This document shows positions 7,290-15,488 of a DNA stretch of 17,271 nt, one piece after another. A program made the position numbers and the translations under genes. The stretch spans positions 1 to 17,271 of the forward strand of contig DAOVTM010000024.1 in assembly GCA_030633145.1 (NCBI GenBank), written 5' to 3'. The stretch comes from Desulfobulbaceae bacterium (GTDB lineage: Bacteria; Desulfobacterota; Desulfobulbia; Desulfobulbales; Desulfobulbaceae). The notes beneath the pieces were generated by a model. It had not been told where the DNA came from, ran no database searches, and saw only the letters and a program-made list of their open reading frames with translations. The first letter of the stretch is position 1; each line of letters starts with the position of its first letter.

Positions 7290-8213
7290 ATGACTAAATT
7301 AAGACAAAGAACACCACAAAAACAATCACAGGATATGAGCCCTGCCTCTACTGAACCCCACACAAAGGAGCCTGAATCCCACACCAAGAAGCAGCAGGCA
7401 GAGCCGTTGAGACACAAGTATCCCATCGGTAAGAAACTGCGCCAAACCAGAGAGACGAAAGGGCTATCCATAAAGGATGTCTCTGATGCTACCCATTTAT
7501 CCGTTGCCAATCTGGCCGGCTTTGAAAACCAGTTGTATGAGTCACTGCCCGCAGATACCTTTATCCGTGGCCAGCTGTCGATCTATGGAGATTTTCTCGA
7601 ATTAGAGGGTGTAGAAGTCGCAAAGACCTTTTTTGCGGAACGGGACAGTCAGTACAGCCAGAAGAAAAAAAGCGGAAGTATGCACCATGAGCATTCCCTG
7701 AAAACCAATAGACTCGCCGAACCAGCCAATCTCTCTCCTGCTGCCGGAGCAGGCATCCTGCTGCTGCTGCTTATTGTCTCCCTTACCGGCTTCTGCGTAT
7801 ATACCGGTTGGAGTCCCTTTGCCTACTTTCTCAACAAGGAAGATCCTGCCCCGCATACCGGTTTCGTCATTACTCCTGACGCTGTCGAAGAGAAGGTAGT
7901 TATCCCACCGGCAGACGAAGAACAGCAGGACAGCACTGCTGCAGAGGAAGCGGAGACAACCTCCTATCTTGTAACGGCAACATTCCTCAGTGACACTGAG
8001 GTAGAAGTGATCCTGGACGATCAGTCGGCAACTCGAATTAAGGGAATCAGCGGTGAGGAACTCCAGTGGCAGGCAGAGGAATTCATCCAGATTTCCTTTG
8101 CAGCCCCTGACAGTGCGACCTTGACCATCAATGGCAATCCGGTTGAATTCCCCGAGGAAATCGTGGAGGGCAAACCAACCCTTACCATTGGAACCGAGCC
8201 GACCAGCCCCTGA
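7290..8213 (+). CDS. RodZ-like helix-turn-helix membrane protein
   Basis: A 307-residue protein with RodZ architecture: a polar N-terminal extension, a cytoplasmic helix-turn-helix domain (about 45-105, IGKKLRQTRETKGLSIKDVS), one transmembrane segment (about 151-172, ILLLLLIVSLTGF), an acidic linker, and a C-terminal DUF4115-like beta domain (about 225-300, VEVILDDQSATRIKGISG). RodZ links MreB to the envelope and shapes the cell. The order helix-turn-helix, membrane, DUF4115 supports the call, but the protein is divergent and a generic XRE-type membrane regulator is possible. The neighbouring recO starts 2 bases after its stop, implying co-transcription. Confidence 0.82.
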   Translation: MTKLRQRTPQKQSQDMSPASTEPHTKEPESHTKKQQAEPLRHKYPIGKKLRQTRETKGLSIKDVSDATHLSVANLAGFENQLYESLPADTFIRGQLSIYGDFLELEGVEVAKTFFAERDSQYSQKKKSGSMHHEHSLKTNRLAEPANLSPAAGAGILLLLLIVSLTGFCVYTGWSPFAYFLNKEDPAPHTGFVITPDAVEEKVVIPPADEEQQDSTAAEEAETTSYLVTATFLSDTEVEVILDDQSATRIKGISGEELQWQAEEFIQISFAAPDSATLTINGNPVEFPEEIVEGKPTLTIGTEPTSP

Positions 8214-8215
8214 CC

Positions 8216-8965
8216 ATGACAGCTCTGTGTCGTACCCGGGCAATCATCCTCAAGGTTGCCGGGTATGGCGAATCGGATAAACTCGTCACCCTGTACAGTC
8301 CTGATATCGGCAGGGTGACCTCCATCGCCAAGGGTGCGAAACGGTCAAAACGTCGTTTTGTCAACAAACTGGAAGAGTTTTCCCTGCTGGACATCATCTA
8401 CCGCCCTCCCCGCAGCAACGGACTCTTTTTCCTGGCCGAGGCAGAGCTTGCCGACCCGTTCCTTTCCCTGCGCACCACCCATCAACGCTATGTCGCCGCT
8501 ATGCTGGCCTGTGAGCTGGTTATCCGTTTCACCGGCATTCAGGACTCCGAGCCGGAGATATTTTCCCTGCTCCACTGGTTGCTGGATTCATTGAACCGGG
8601 AAACAGAGCCGCGCAAGACCGTGGCTCTGTTCCATCTTCGCCTGCTTAGCGAGGGGGGGTACCGCCCTGAGCTAAGTTGCTGCGGTAGCTGTCATGCTCC
8701 GGTGAACAACAGCCGCTCCTTTACCCTGCAGCCGGGTGACGGATCCCTGATCTGTAACCGCTGCAATCCCAATAAAACCCGCAGCAGTTTCAGCCTTTCT
8801 TTACAGACCATTAAATTCCTCCACACAGCGCAGCAGATGGAGCAACATCAGCTTGATCGGTTACAGATGCCGGTCAGGGCTGCCAGGGAGAGCCTGCGTG
8901 TTCTCCATAACTACTCCAGGCATCTGCTGCAAAGGGATATTCATTCGTATCGGTTTATGAATTAA
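8216..8965 (+). CDS. recO: DNA repair protein RecO
   Basis: RecO anneals ssDNA complexed with SSB and, with RecR, loads RecA in gap repair. The 249 residues show the N-terminal OB-fold start typical of the family (RTRAIILKVAGYGESDKLVTL, first residues 6-25; GRVTSIAKGAKRSKRRF, 32-48), a helical middle, and a zinc finger with Cys156, Cys159, Cys180 and Cys183 (CCGSC and CNRC), followed by the C-terminal helices. The ATG lies 2 bases past the preceding stop, so translation is probably coupled. Confidence 0.93.
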   Translation: MTALCRTRAIILKVAGYGESDKLVTLYSPDIGRVTSIAKGAKRSKRRFVNKLEEFSLLDIIYRPPRSNGLFFLAEAELADPFLSLRTTHQRYVAAMLACELVIRFTGIQDSEPEIFSLLHWLLDSLNRETEPRKTVALFHLRLLSEGGYRPELSCCGSCHAPVNNSRSFTLQPGDGSLICNRCNPNKTRSSFSLSLQTIKFLHTAQQMEQHQLDRLQMPVRAARESLRVLHNYSRHLLQRDIHSYRFMN

Positions 8966-8973
8966 GGATCAAT

Positions 8974-9216
8974 TCAGCTCTTGTTGATTCCCGCATCCTG
9001 GAAGGCTTTCCCCAACAGATAGCGCACATCCAGCTGTGAAGACCAGTGCTGAAGGTATTTAACATCCAAATGGTCTTTCTGGATTTTAAAAACTCCCAGG
9101 ATATCTTTCCACTGCTGCTCTGACACACCTCCACCGGACTGAAACCAGACCAGTTTACTAAGTAAAATATCTTCAGGAGACAAAAGATACAATGAAACAG
9201 CATCACGCTCATCATG
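8974..9216 (-). pseudogene. C-terminal stump of an AbiEii/DUF6036-like nucleotidyltransferase-type protein
   Basis: In one minus frame the segment reads DERDAVSLYLLSPEDILL, then KLVWFQSGGGVSEQQWKDI, LGVFKIQKDHLDVKYL and LDVRYLLGKAF. This resembles the C-terminal part of small AbiEii/DUF6036-like proteins, which carry SPED..L.KL.W, a GG.VSE.QW.D block and LGVL..Q. The N-terminal nucleotidyltransferase core (GS and DxD motifs) is missing; upstream of 9216 the frame runs into unrelated sequence. A TTG start at 9192 is possible, but a functional product is unlikely. Family recognition is from memory of the motif pattern. Confidence 0.6.
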
Positions 9217-9236
9217 TAAGGTATCTTTTCTTGTAT

Positions 9237-9413
9237 CCCTTTGATGCGGAGATTGATAATCCTTCGGATGGCACTTTCGACAGTTCCTCTTCCAGTGGGA
9301 AGGCCATCATCACGGAACGATTTGTATTGAAATTTGGCGTGATCGCCAAAATATCCTGACAGATGTGGATGTATGGGTTTGTCTCCTCGCAGCAGCTTTG
9401 TCCAACAATACGT
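9237..9413 (-). mobile_element. Degenerate transposase C-terminal fragment
   Basis: One minus frame (9413 down to 9237) reads WTKLLRGDKPIHPH, then FQYKSFRDDGLPTGRG followed by TVESAIRRIINLRIKG (the GLP..KG block is 9305-9237). Transposases with the signature GLPxGSGxVESAxRRxxNLRxKG look like this, including the preceding YF...Y..F block; here the usual Ser is Arg (GRG). The match stops right after KG, where the AbiEii-like stump begins in another frame. Upstream, a frame change near 9414 links to a 9212-9565 frame of unclear origin. No terminal inverted repeats were found and the IS family is not certain. From 9566 to 9689 I see only AT-rich sequence and the paaK RBS. Confidence 0.6.
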
Positions 9414-9689
9414 TCAACGTCGACCAGCGAGAACGTGCGCTTTTTCGAGATTAATTCTAAAACATAGCTTCGCTCAAAGTTGGTAGTAAGCCCGTTGGAG
9501 GGCGCAGTAACCTGGTCGTCAATCGCAATAAAAAAAAGGAAAAAATAAAAAATTATAATATGCAAATAATCTCTTAACTGTTAAAGAAATAGATCTACAT
9601 AATACAATTCAACATACAACTGAAAGTAACAATTTCCTTGAACTGAAGATGCAGTACACGACAATCTGGAAATAACGCAGGAGAACAGA

Positions 9690-10988
9690 ATGAACTGGCA
9701 GGAATTAGAAACCTTACCAAGAACAGGACTCGAATCCATTCAGTTACTGCGGTTGCAGAAACTGGTTCACCGGGTCTATGAAACTGTGGCACCCTATAAG
9801 GCCAAAATGGACGAAGCCGGGATAAAACCCGGAGACATCCAGACCCTGGCAGACCTGAAAAAACTGCCCTTTACCACCAAGGATGACCTGCGGGATAACT
9901 ACCCCTTTGGCCTATTCACCGTCCCCATGGACGAGGTGGTGCGGGTACATGCCTCCTCTGGAACCACCGGCAAGCCCACAGTGGTCGGCTACACTGCCGC
10001 TGACATCGAGATGTGGGCCTCGGTTATGGGACGAGCCTTGACCATGGCCGGGGTGAATAAGGGCGATATGGTACATAACGCCTACGGCTACGGCCTCTTC
10101 ACTGGCGGCCTGGGAGCTCACTACGGTGTGGAACACATCGGAGCAACGGTCATTCCGGTTTCCGGCGGCAATACCAAACGGCAGATCACCATCATGCGTG
10201 ATTTTGGTTCCACTGTCTTGCTGGCGACCCCTTCGTATGCCTTGAACCTGGCCGATGCCATGGCCGATGTCGGAGTTACCCCGGATCAGCTCAAGCTCAA
10301 GGTCGGCATCCACGGAGCCGAACCCTGGAGCGAGAACATGCGGGAAGAGGTGGAGCGCAAGCTGGGAATCCGGGCGGTGGATATCTATGGCCTGTCCGAG
10401 GTCATCGGGCCGGGTGTAGCCATGGAGTGTCTGGAGACCGACAAGGGTATGCACATCCTGGAAGATCACTTCCTGCCGGAGATCGTTGATCCAGACACCT
10501 TTGAACCGCTGCCTTATGGCGAGGCTGGTGAGCTGGTCTTTACCACTCTGACCAAAGAGGCATTCCCCATTATCCGCTACCGCACCAAGGATATCTCCCG
10601 CCTGATCGTGGAACCCTGTGCCTGCGGACGAACCCTGGTACGGATGGAAAAGGTCACCGGTCGCACCGATGATATGCTGATTATTCGGGGAGTCAACGTC
10701 TTTCCCAGCCAGGTGGAACACGTCCTGATGGGTGTTGAGGGAGTCGAACCCCATTACCAGATCGAGGTCAACCGCCAGGGCAACCTGGATACCATGTCCG
10801 TGTTGGTCGAGGTGAGCGAGCAGGTCTTTTCCGATGAGATTAAAGCACTGGAAGCCCTGACCAGCAAAATTCAGATTGAAATCAAGGATCTGCTGGGAGT
10901 AACCGCAAAGGTCAAGCTGGTGGAACCGCGTACCATTGCCCGTTCCGAGGGTAAAGCGCAGCGGGTTATTGATAACAGACAATTATAA
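9690..10988 (+). CDS. paaK: Phenylacetate-CoA ligase (PaaK-type adenylate-forming enzyme)
   Basis: A 432-residue cytoplasmic ANL-superfamily enzyme that adenylates an aryl or related acid and transfers it to CoA. Motifs: P-loop SSGTTGKPTVVG (89-100), DIYGLSE (231-237), IRYRTKD (295-301), the zinc-site-like CACG (310-313 region) and the hinge RGVNVFPSQ (333-341); the C-terminus keeps the conserved basic EGKAQRV segment. AGGAG precedes the ATG. It heads a rightward cluster with an ACT protein and a Liv-type importer, so the in vivo acid may derive from aromatic or branched-chain amino acid breakdown. Exact substrate is not determinable. Confidence 0.94.
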   Translation: MNWQELETLPRTGLESIQLLRLQKLVHRVYETVAPYKAKMDEAGIKPGDIQTLADLKKLPFTTKDDLRDNYPFGLFTVPMDEVVRVHASSGTTGKPTVVGYTAADIEMWASVMGRALTMAGVNKGDMVHNAYGYGLFTGGLGAHYGVEHIGATVIPVSGGNTKRQITIMRDFGSTVLLATPSYALNLADAMADVGVTPDQLKLKVGIHGAEPWSENMREEVERKLGIRAVDIYGLSEVIGPGVAMECLETDKGMHILEDHFLPEIVDPDTFEPLPYGEAGELVFTTLTKEAFPIIRYRTKDISRLIVEPCACGRTLVRMEKVTGRTDDMLIIRGVNVFPSQVEHVLMGVEGVEPHYQIEVNRQGNLDTMSVLVEVSEQVFSDEIKALEALTSKIQIEIKDLLGVTAKVKLVEPRTIARSEGKAQRVIDNRQL

Positions 10989-11065
10989 TCCGCAGATGAC
11001 ACAGATTCACGCAGATTTCTCCCAGGAGGGTTGTTCATCTGCGACATTCTGCGTCATCTGCGGAT
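10988..11065. repeat. Palindromic intergenic element (ATCCGCAGATGAC family)
   Basis: Arms 10988-11016 and 11037-11065 are inverted copies matching at about 25 of 29 positions, including a perfect ATCCGCAGATGAC and CGCAGAT, around a 20-base centre. The arms themselves repeat a CGCAGAT-like word. It fills the space between paaK and the ACT gene and begins at the last base of the paaK stop. It would form a long RNA hairpin between the two genes. I recall similar CTGCGTCATCTGCGG-type elements scattered in other genomes. Confidence 0.7.
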
Positions 11066-11084
11066 AAAACCGGAGAAAACCATA

Positions 11085-11516
11085 ATGCGAGTAGAACAGA
11101 TAGCAGTATTTTTAGAGAGTAAATCCGGCAGGCTGGCAGACATCACCAGGACACTGGCGGACAATGATATCAACATTCGTGCATTATCGGTTGCCGATAC
11201 TGCGGATTTTGGTATTCTACGCCTCATTGTTGACAAAGTCGATAAAGCCAAAGAGGCATTGAAGGCAAATAATTTCACTGTTGGTAAAACCAATGTCATA
11301 GCAGTGGAGGTGCCGGATCGTACCGGCGGCCTTGCCACGGTGCTGGAGGCCGCTGTCAAGGGCGGTCTCAATATTGAGTATATGTATGCCTTTGTCAACA
11401 AGTCCAGTGAAAATGCGGTGGTCATCTTCCGTTTTGACGACATGGACAAGGCCATTGCCGTGATGCAGGAAAAAGAATACACCATTCTAACCGGTGAACA
11501 AATCAGTGCATTATAA
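11085..11516 (+). CDS. Tandem ACT-domain protein
   Basis: A 143-residue cytoplasmic protein made of two ACT domains (about 1-70 and 71-143). The first begins VEQIAVFLESKSGRLADI with NDINIRALSVADTADFGI; the second has VEVPDRTGGLATVLEA and GLNIEYMYAFV. ACT pairs bind amino acids and act as allosteric modules. I chose ATG 11085 because GGAG lies 9 bases upstream; the in-frame ATG 11031 would translate the preceding palindromic repeat. Standing after paaK and before livJ, it may sense the imported amino acid and tune the ligase or transport (inference). Confidence 0.9.
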   Translation: MRVEQIAVFLESKSGRLADITRTLADNDINIRALSVADTADFGILRLIVDKVDKAKEALKANNFTVGKTNVIAVEVPDRTGGLATVLEAAVKGGLNIEYMYAFVNKSSENAVVIFRFDDMDKAIAVMQEKEYTILTGEQISAL

Positions 11517-11532
11517 ACTAATAAAGAGTGTA

Positions 11533-11600
11533 GAATGGAGAATTAACAGTTCACGGATACTGTATAAATTCTCAATTCTTAATTTTCAATTTTCAATTCA
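11533..11600. repeat. AT-rich intergenic inverted repeat upstream of livJ
   Basis: GAATGGAGAATT (11533-11544) and AATTCTCAATTC (11567-11578) are inverted copies (11 of 12), followed by a run of AATTTTCAATTTTCAATTC-like words to about 11600. It ends just before the livJ Shine-Dalgarno. It may be a small mobile or slippage-derived repeat. No terminator-type U-run follows. Confidence 0.5.
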
Positions 11601-11615
11601 TCAAAAGGAGAAGGT

Positions 11616-12767
11616 ATGAAAAAGCTGATCAAAGGAATTATTTTAGGCACGGCTGCCTGCAGCCTGCTGGCAGTACCGGCCATGGCAGACACCATCAAAG
11701 TAGGGGCGATCTTTGCCGTAACCGGCGGGGCATCATTTCTCGGCGGACCCGAGGCCAGAAGTGCGAAAATGGTAGTTGAGGAAATCAACAAGGCCGGCGG
11801 CATCAACGGTAACACCATTGAGTTGATTATCAAGGATTCCGGTGCTGATCCGGGCAAGGCGATCTCCTATGCCAAGCAGCTCATTGAAGAGGAAAAGGTT
11901 CTGGCCATCATTGGACCCTCCACCTCAGGCGAGACCATGAAGCTGAAAAAAATCGCAGAGCAGGGCAAGACCCCGCTTATCTCCTGCGGAGCGGCTGAGG
12001 TTATTGTCAATCCTGTTGCCAGCTATGTTTTCAAGACCCCGCAAAAGGACTCCTATGCGGTACAGAAGATTTACGGTGAGATGAAAAATCTCGGCATCAC
12101 AAAGATTGCCGTCCTAGCCGGTAACACCGGTTTTGGCAAGGCTGGCAAGAAACAGCTCATGGATGCGGCCAAAGACTTTGGTATCACCGTAGTTGCCAAT
12201 GAGACTTACGATAAAAAGGCCACCGACCTGACAGCCGTTGTTGCCAAGTTAAAGGCCAACAAGGACATCCAGGCAGTAGTCAACTGGTCCATCGTTCCTG
12301 CCCAGGCCATTATTGCCAAAAATATGCGTCAGGCAGGCTGGGAAGTACCCCTCTTCCAGAGCCATGGTTTCGGTAATATCAAGTATGTTGAGGCTGCCGG
12401 TGCAGCAGCAGAAGGGATTATTTTCCCTGCCGGTCGTCTGCTGATAGCCGAATCTCTGGAGGATTCCAATCCCCAGAAGGCGTTACTGCTCAAGTATAAA
12501 AAAGACTACGAGGCCAAGCATAAAGAAGCCGCCTCCACCTTTGGCGGACACGGCTACGATGCGATGACCATTCTGGCGGAAGCAATCAAAATCGGTGGTA
12601 ATGACCGGGAAAAAGTTCGCACTGCCATCGAGAACCTGAAGGGCTTTGCCGGAACCGGCGGGATATTCAACTATTCTGCGGAAGATCATAATGGTCTGGA
12701 CATTGACTCCTTTGTGATGCTGACAGTAAAGGATGGTAAGTTTGTTGCTTATGAGTCCAAAAAATAA
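11616..12767 (+). CDS. livJ: Branched-chain amino acid ABC transporter substrate-binding protein
   Basis: A 383-residue periplasmic type I binding protein. The signal peptide runs MKKLIKGIILGTAACSLL to AMA (cleavage after residue 24), with no lipobox, so the protein is soluble. The mature start DTIKVGAIFAVTGGASFLG is typical of LivJ/LivK, followed by KAISYAKQLIEEEKVLAIIG and the SGETMKLKKIAEQ block of lobe 1. AAGGAG lies just upstream of the ATG. Specificity may be for branched-chain or other amino acids, or aromatic acids; the paaK neighbour leaves that open. livH follows after 24 bases. Confidence 0.93.
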   Translation: MKKLIKGIILGTAACSLLAVPAMADTIKVGAIFAVTGGASFLGGPEARSAKMVVEEINKAGGINGNTIELIIKDSGADPGKAISYAKQLIEEEKVLAIIGPSTSGETMKLKKIAEQGKTPLISCGAAEVIVNPVASYVFKTPQKDSYAVQKIYGEMKNLGITKIAVLAGNTGFGKAGKKQLMDAAKDFGITVVANETYDKKATDLTAVVAKLKANKDIQAVVNWSIVPAQAIIAKNMRQAGWEVPLFQSHGFGNIKYVEAAGAAAEGIIFPAGRLLIAESLEDSNPQKALLLKYKKDYEAKHKEAASTFGGHGYDAMTILAEAIKIGGNDREKVRTAIENLKGFAGTGGIFNYSAEDHNGLDIDSFVMLTVKDGKFVAYESKK

Positions 12768-12791
12768 GATAGTATATTTCAAACTTACAGC

Positions 12792-13682
12792 ATGACCATA
12801 GACCTTTTTTTTCAATATTTATTTGCCGGTGTAACGTATGGCATCATCTATGCCATAGTCGCCATCGGCTTTAATATTATCTATAATACCACCGGTATAA
12901 TCAACTTTGCCCAAGGCGAGTTTGTTATGCTCGGTGGTATGATTTCCATCTCTCTGCTGCCGTTTGTGCCTTTGCCGGTGGCCATTGCCCTGGCCGTGCT
13001 GGTCACCATGCTGGTGGGGGCAGCCATTGAGATTATCTTTATCCGCTGGCTGGACAACCCGTCCGTGCTGCGCTTGATCATTATTACCATTGCCCTGTCA
13101 ATTCTGATCCGGGAAGGATCCCTCCATATCTGGGGAGAGTCCATCCGTTCCCTGCCCTATTTTTACGGTAACGAGATCTCTGCCATCGCCATCGGCTCGG
13201 TACGAATATCGCCCCAGGTGCTGTGGGTTATCGGAGTCTGCGGCATCATTGTCCTGGGATTGAGCCTCTTTTTCAAGACCGCACCCCTGGGCAGGGAGAT
13301 GCGGGCATGTTCCGCCAACCGAACCGCTGCCATCCTCTGCGGCATCAACACCCGCAACATGGTGACCTTTTCCTTTATGCTCAGTGCCGCCATCGGAGCC
13401 TTAGCTGGCTGCGTTATGTCGCCGATCACCTATACTCAGTATGATTCCGGCACCCCCCTGGCTATCAAAGGCTTTACTGTGGCAATCCTGGGCGGACTCG
13501 GCAACTCCATGGGTGCGGTGGCTGCCGGTATCCTGTTGGGTATCCTGGAGGCCTTTTCCATCTCTGTGCTGCCCCTCGCCTATCAGGATGTTATCGCCAT
13601 TGCCATCCTGCTTATTATCCTCTTTGTCCGTCCCCATGGGCTGTTCGGCTCCAGTGAGGCTGCGGGACTCAAAGAATTTTGA
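12792..13682 (+). CDS. livH: Branched-chain amino acid ABC transporter permease LivH
   Basis: A 296-residue inner-membrane permease with about eight hydrophobic segments. The N-terminus has GIINFAQGEFVMLGG (35-49), the LivH hallmark, and the cytoplasmic coupling loop includes REMRACSANRTAA (168-180), the site that contacts the ATPase. The C-terminal segment has ILGGLGNSMGAVAAG. It forms the channel with LivM. No strong Shine-Dalgarno is visible; the gene follows livJ by 24 bases. Confidence 0.93.
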   Translation: MTIDLFFQYLFAGVTYGIIYAIVAIGFNIIYNTTGIINFAQGEFVMLGGMISISLLPFVPLPVAIALAVLVTMLVGAAIEIIFIRWLDNPSVLRLIIITIALSILIREGSLHIWGESIRSLPYFYGNEISAIAIGSVRISPQVLWVIGVCGIIVLGLSLFFKTAPLGREMRACSANRTAAILCGINTRNMVTFSFMLSAAIGALAGCVMSPITYTQYDSGTPLAIKGFTVAILGGLGNSMGAVAAGILLGILEAFSISVLPLAYQDVIAIAILLIILFVRPHGLFGSSEAAGLKEF

Positions 13683-13702
13683 TCGGATAAATAAAACAAA
13701 AG

Positions 13703-14776
13703 ATGAAATCCTCAAAATTTTTCGGGATCACTATTCTTGTCGTTCTGGTTATCGGTATCCAACTGGTCACCAAGGCCACAGAGACCACCTATTACCTGAC
13801 CCAGCTAACCATGTCCGCCTATTACGGGCTGGTGGTAATCGGTCTCTCCGTCCTGATGGGCTATGCCGGGCAGATCTCCATTGGTCATGCCGGTTTTTTT
13901 GCCATTGGCGGCTACCTGTCTGCGGCTCTGACCACCCATAACCTGATCAATATCGAGACAAGTTCCGTTGTTCAATTCTGCAAGAGTATCGGCATCACCA
14001 TTGCGGGTACAGATCTCTACGGCGAGCAGTTGCTGGTGATTGCTCCCTGGGCAGCCTGTATTGTTGCGGTGCTGACGGCTACGGTCATTGCCTTTGTCCT
14101 TGGTATTCCAGTGCTGAAATTAAAAGGCCATTACCTGGCCATGGCAACCCTTGGTTTCGGTATTATCATCTTTCGTGTCGGACTGGCTAGCGAGTATTTC
14201 GGCGAGGCTGACGGTATCTCGGAAGTCCCAGGATTTACCCTCCTGCCAGCCATTGCGGGGCTGCCCGCCCTGACTGTAAGCGGAGATTTCGGCAACCGGG
14301 CTCAGAATTATTATATTGCCTGGGGTCTGCTCATTATCGGTATGATCCTGCTCCTCAACCTGATTGATTCACGGATGGGTCGCGCCCTGCGAGCCATCCA
14401 CGGCTCTGAAGAGGCATCCGCCGCAGTGGGGGTCAACACTGCCAGTCTCAAGCTCTCGGTCTTTGTCCTCAGTGCGGTGTATGCGGCTCTGGCCGGAGTA
14501 TTTCTCACCCATTATAACGGCGGCATCGGACCCCATGAGGCTTCGGTGATGAAATCGGTTCGCTATGTGGCTCTGGTGGCCGTTGGTGGTATGGCCAACC
14601 TCTGGGGAGTGCTGATCATGGGCGTGACCCTGACCTTTCTCTCTCTGCGCGGGGTGTTTGGCTCTTATGATGACGCAGTATTCGGCACAATCCTTATTCT
14701 GGTCATGCTCTTTGCCCCGGATGGGATTCTCAGTATTCGTGGCAAGGCCATCCTGACCAAACTTAAAAAAACCTGA
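13703..14776 (+). CDS. livM: Branched-chain amino acid ABC transporter permease LivM
   Basis: A 357-residue inner-membrane permease. GYAGQISIGHAGFFAIGG (53-70) is the LivM signature, KLKGHYLAMATLGFG lies at about 139-153, and the coupling loop is SRMGRALRAIHGSEEASA (223-240). It pairs with LivH, 20 bases upstream. The ATPases LivG and LivF should follow in the usual order but do not; the next gene starts 104 bases later and is unrelated. Confidence 0.93.
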   Translation: MKSSKFFGITILVVLVIGIQLVTKATETTYYLTQLTMSAYYGLVVIGLSVLMGYAGQISIGHAGFFAIGGYLSAALTTHNLINIETSSVVQFCKSIGITIAGTDLYGEQLLVIAPWAACIVAVLTATVIAFVLGIPVLKLKGHYLAMATLGFGIIIFRVGLASEYFGEADGISEVPGFTLLPAIAGLPALTVSGDFGNRAQNYYIAWGLLIIGMILLLNLIDSRMGRALRAIHGSEEASAAVGVNTASLKLSVFVLSAVYAALAGVFLTHYNGGIGPHEASVMKSVRYVALVAVGGMANLWGVLIMGVTLTFLSLRGVFGSYDDAVFGTILILVMLFAPDGILSIRGKAILTKLKKT

Positions 14777-14880
14777 CTGCTCAAAAAGTACAAGGAGTAC
14801 AAGCAACTCAATATACTTACCGGGAGTCAGCCATTCAAGATTTGCTTTTTTAACGCTTAACGCATAGAGGAGTAAACGTA

Positions 14881-15318
14881 ATGCAGAAAACAGCTATAGT
14901 ATGTCTCCTGACCCTCCTGTCCCTGTCTTCCTTGTCTTCCTTGCCAACCTTTGCCGCAACTGAGGTCTCTGAAAACAAAAGATTTCGTCCGCCGGGCAGT
15001 GATCGCTTTATCTACCAAGGCACGATCCAGTTGCCAGCGGAAGGCCGATGGTTGATGGACAAATCGTCTAAGGGACAACAACCGGTTTACCTTGCTCCTT
15101 CCGCAAAAGATGCCAAATAGATTGGTCAGCAAAACAAGGGGCGACGCATTGCGGCCATGGAGCAGAAGCGCAAGAAAAAACAAATCGGCTATACCTTGCG
15201 CAGTATTGTTGCTCCGGCAGCAGACTACGCCCGGAAGCATGACAATTGTCCTCAAAAGACGAACATTATTAAACTTGGATCTTCTTCCTATTTCCATTTT
15301 TTCATTGGGAGGCAATGA
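14881..15318 (+). pseudogene. Secreted protein gene interrupted by an in-frame TAG
   Basis: AGGAG lies upstream of ATG 14881. A signal peptide (MQKTAIVCLLTLLSLSSL to FAA, about 1-26) and a polar mature part (RFRPPGSDRFIYQGTIQL) follow until TAG at 15118-15120, giving 79 residues. The same frame then stays open for 65 codons to TGA at 15316, with coding-like content (KGRRIAAMEQKRKKKQIGY, SIVAPAADYARKHDN). The gene is probably a single protein broken by an amber codon; if the TAG is a true stop, it is a short secreted protein. The family is unknown. The signal peptide has a 9-base tandem repeat (14924-14941). From 15319 to 15470 I see nothing recognisable. Confidence 0.6.
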
Positions 15319-15470
15319 TTTTCTTGTTTTTGCTTTGCAGAGACATTCTATCTTGCTGAATTTCATTGTCATTTGCCTTGATATTAAATAACTTAAGTAA
15401 TTACTGCTAAAAATCACTGTTGAATCCCAATATCCACAATATTTGGCAGCATTAAAAACTAGAGTAAACG

Positions 15471-15488
15471 CTATTCTATAATGAATAG
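15471..15488 (+). promoter_or_regulatory. Palindrome enclosing a perfect -10 box
   Basis: TATAAT (15477-15482, consensus) is flanked by CTATTC (15471-15476) and its exact inverted copy GAATAG (15483-15488). The -35 region is poor, so activation or repression by a protein that binds the palindrome is plausible. It lies about 55 bases before the start of the gene at 15540. Confidence 0.5.

Noticed and set aside
6974..7510. 178-codon minus-strand frame across the SurA/RodZ-like gene gap
   Set aside because: Shadow of two real plus-strand genes with no recognisable domain.
9912..10982. 356-codon open frame on the minus strand
   Set aside because: It is the antisense shadow of paaK, whose motifs and RBS are clear; its protein has no recognisable domain.
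11031..11084. N-terminal extension of the ACT protein from ATG 11031
   Set aside because: The extension translates the palindromic repeat; ATG 11085 has its own GGAG and starts the ACT fold.
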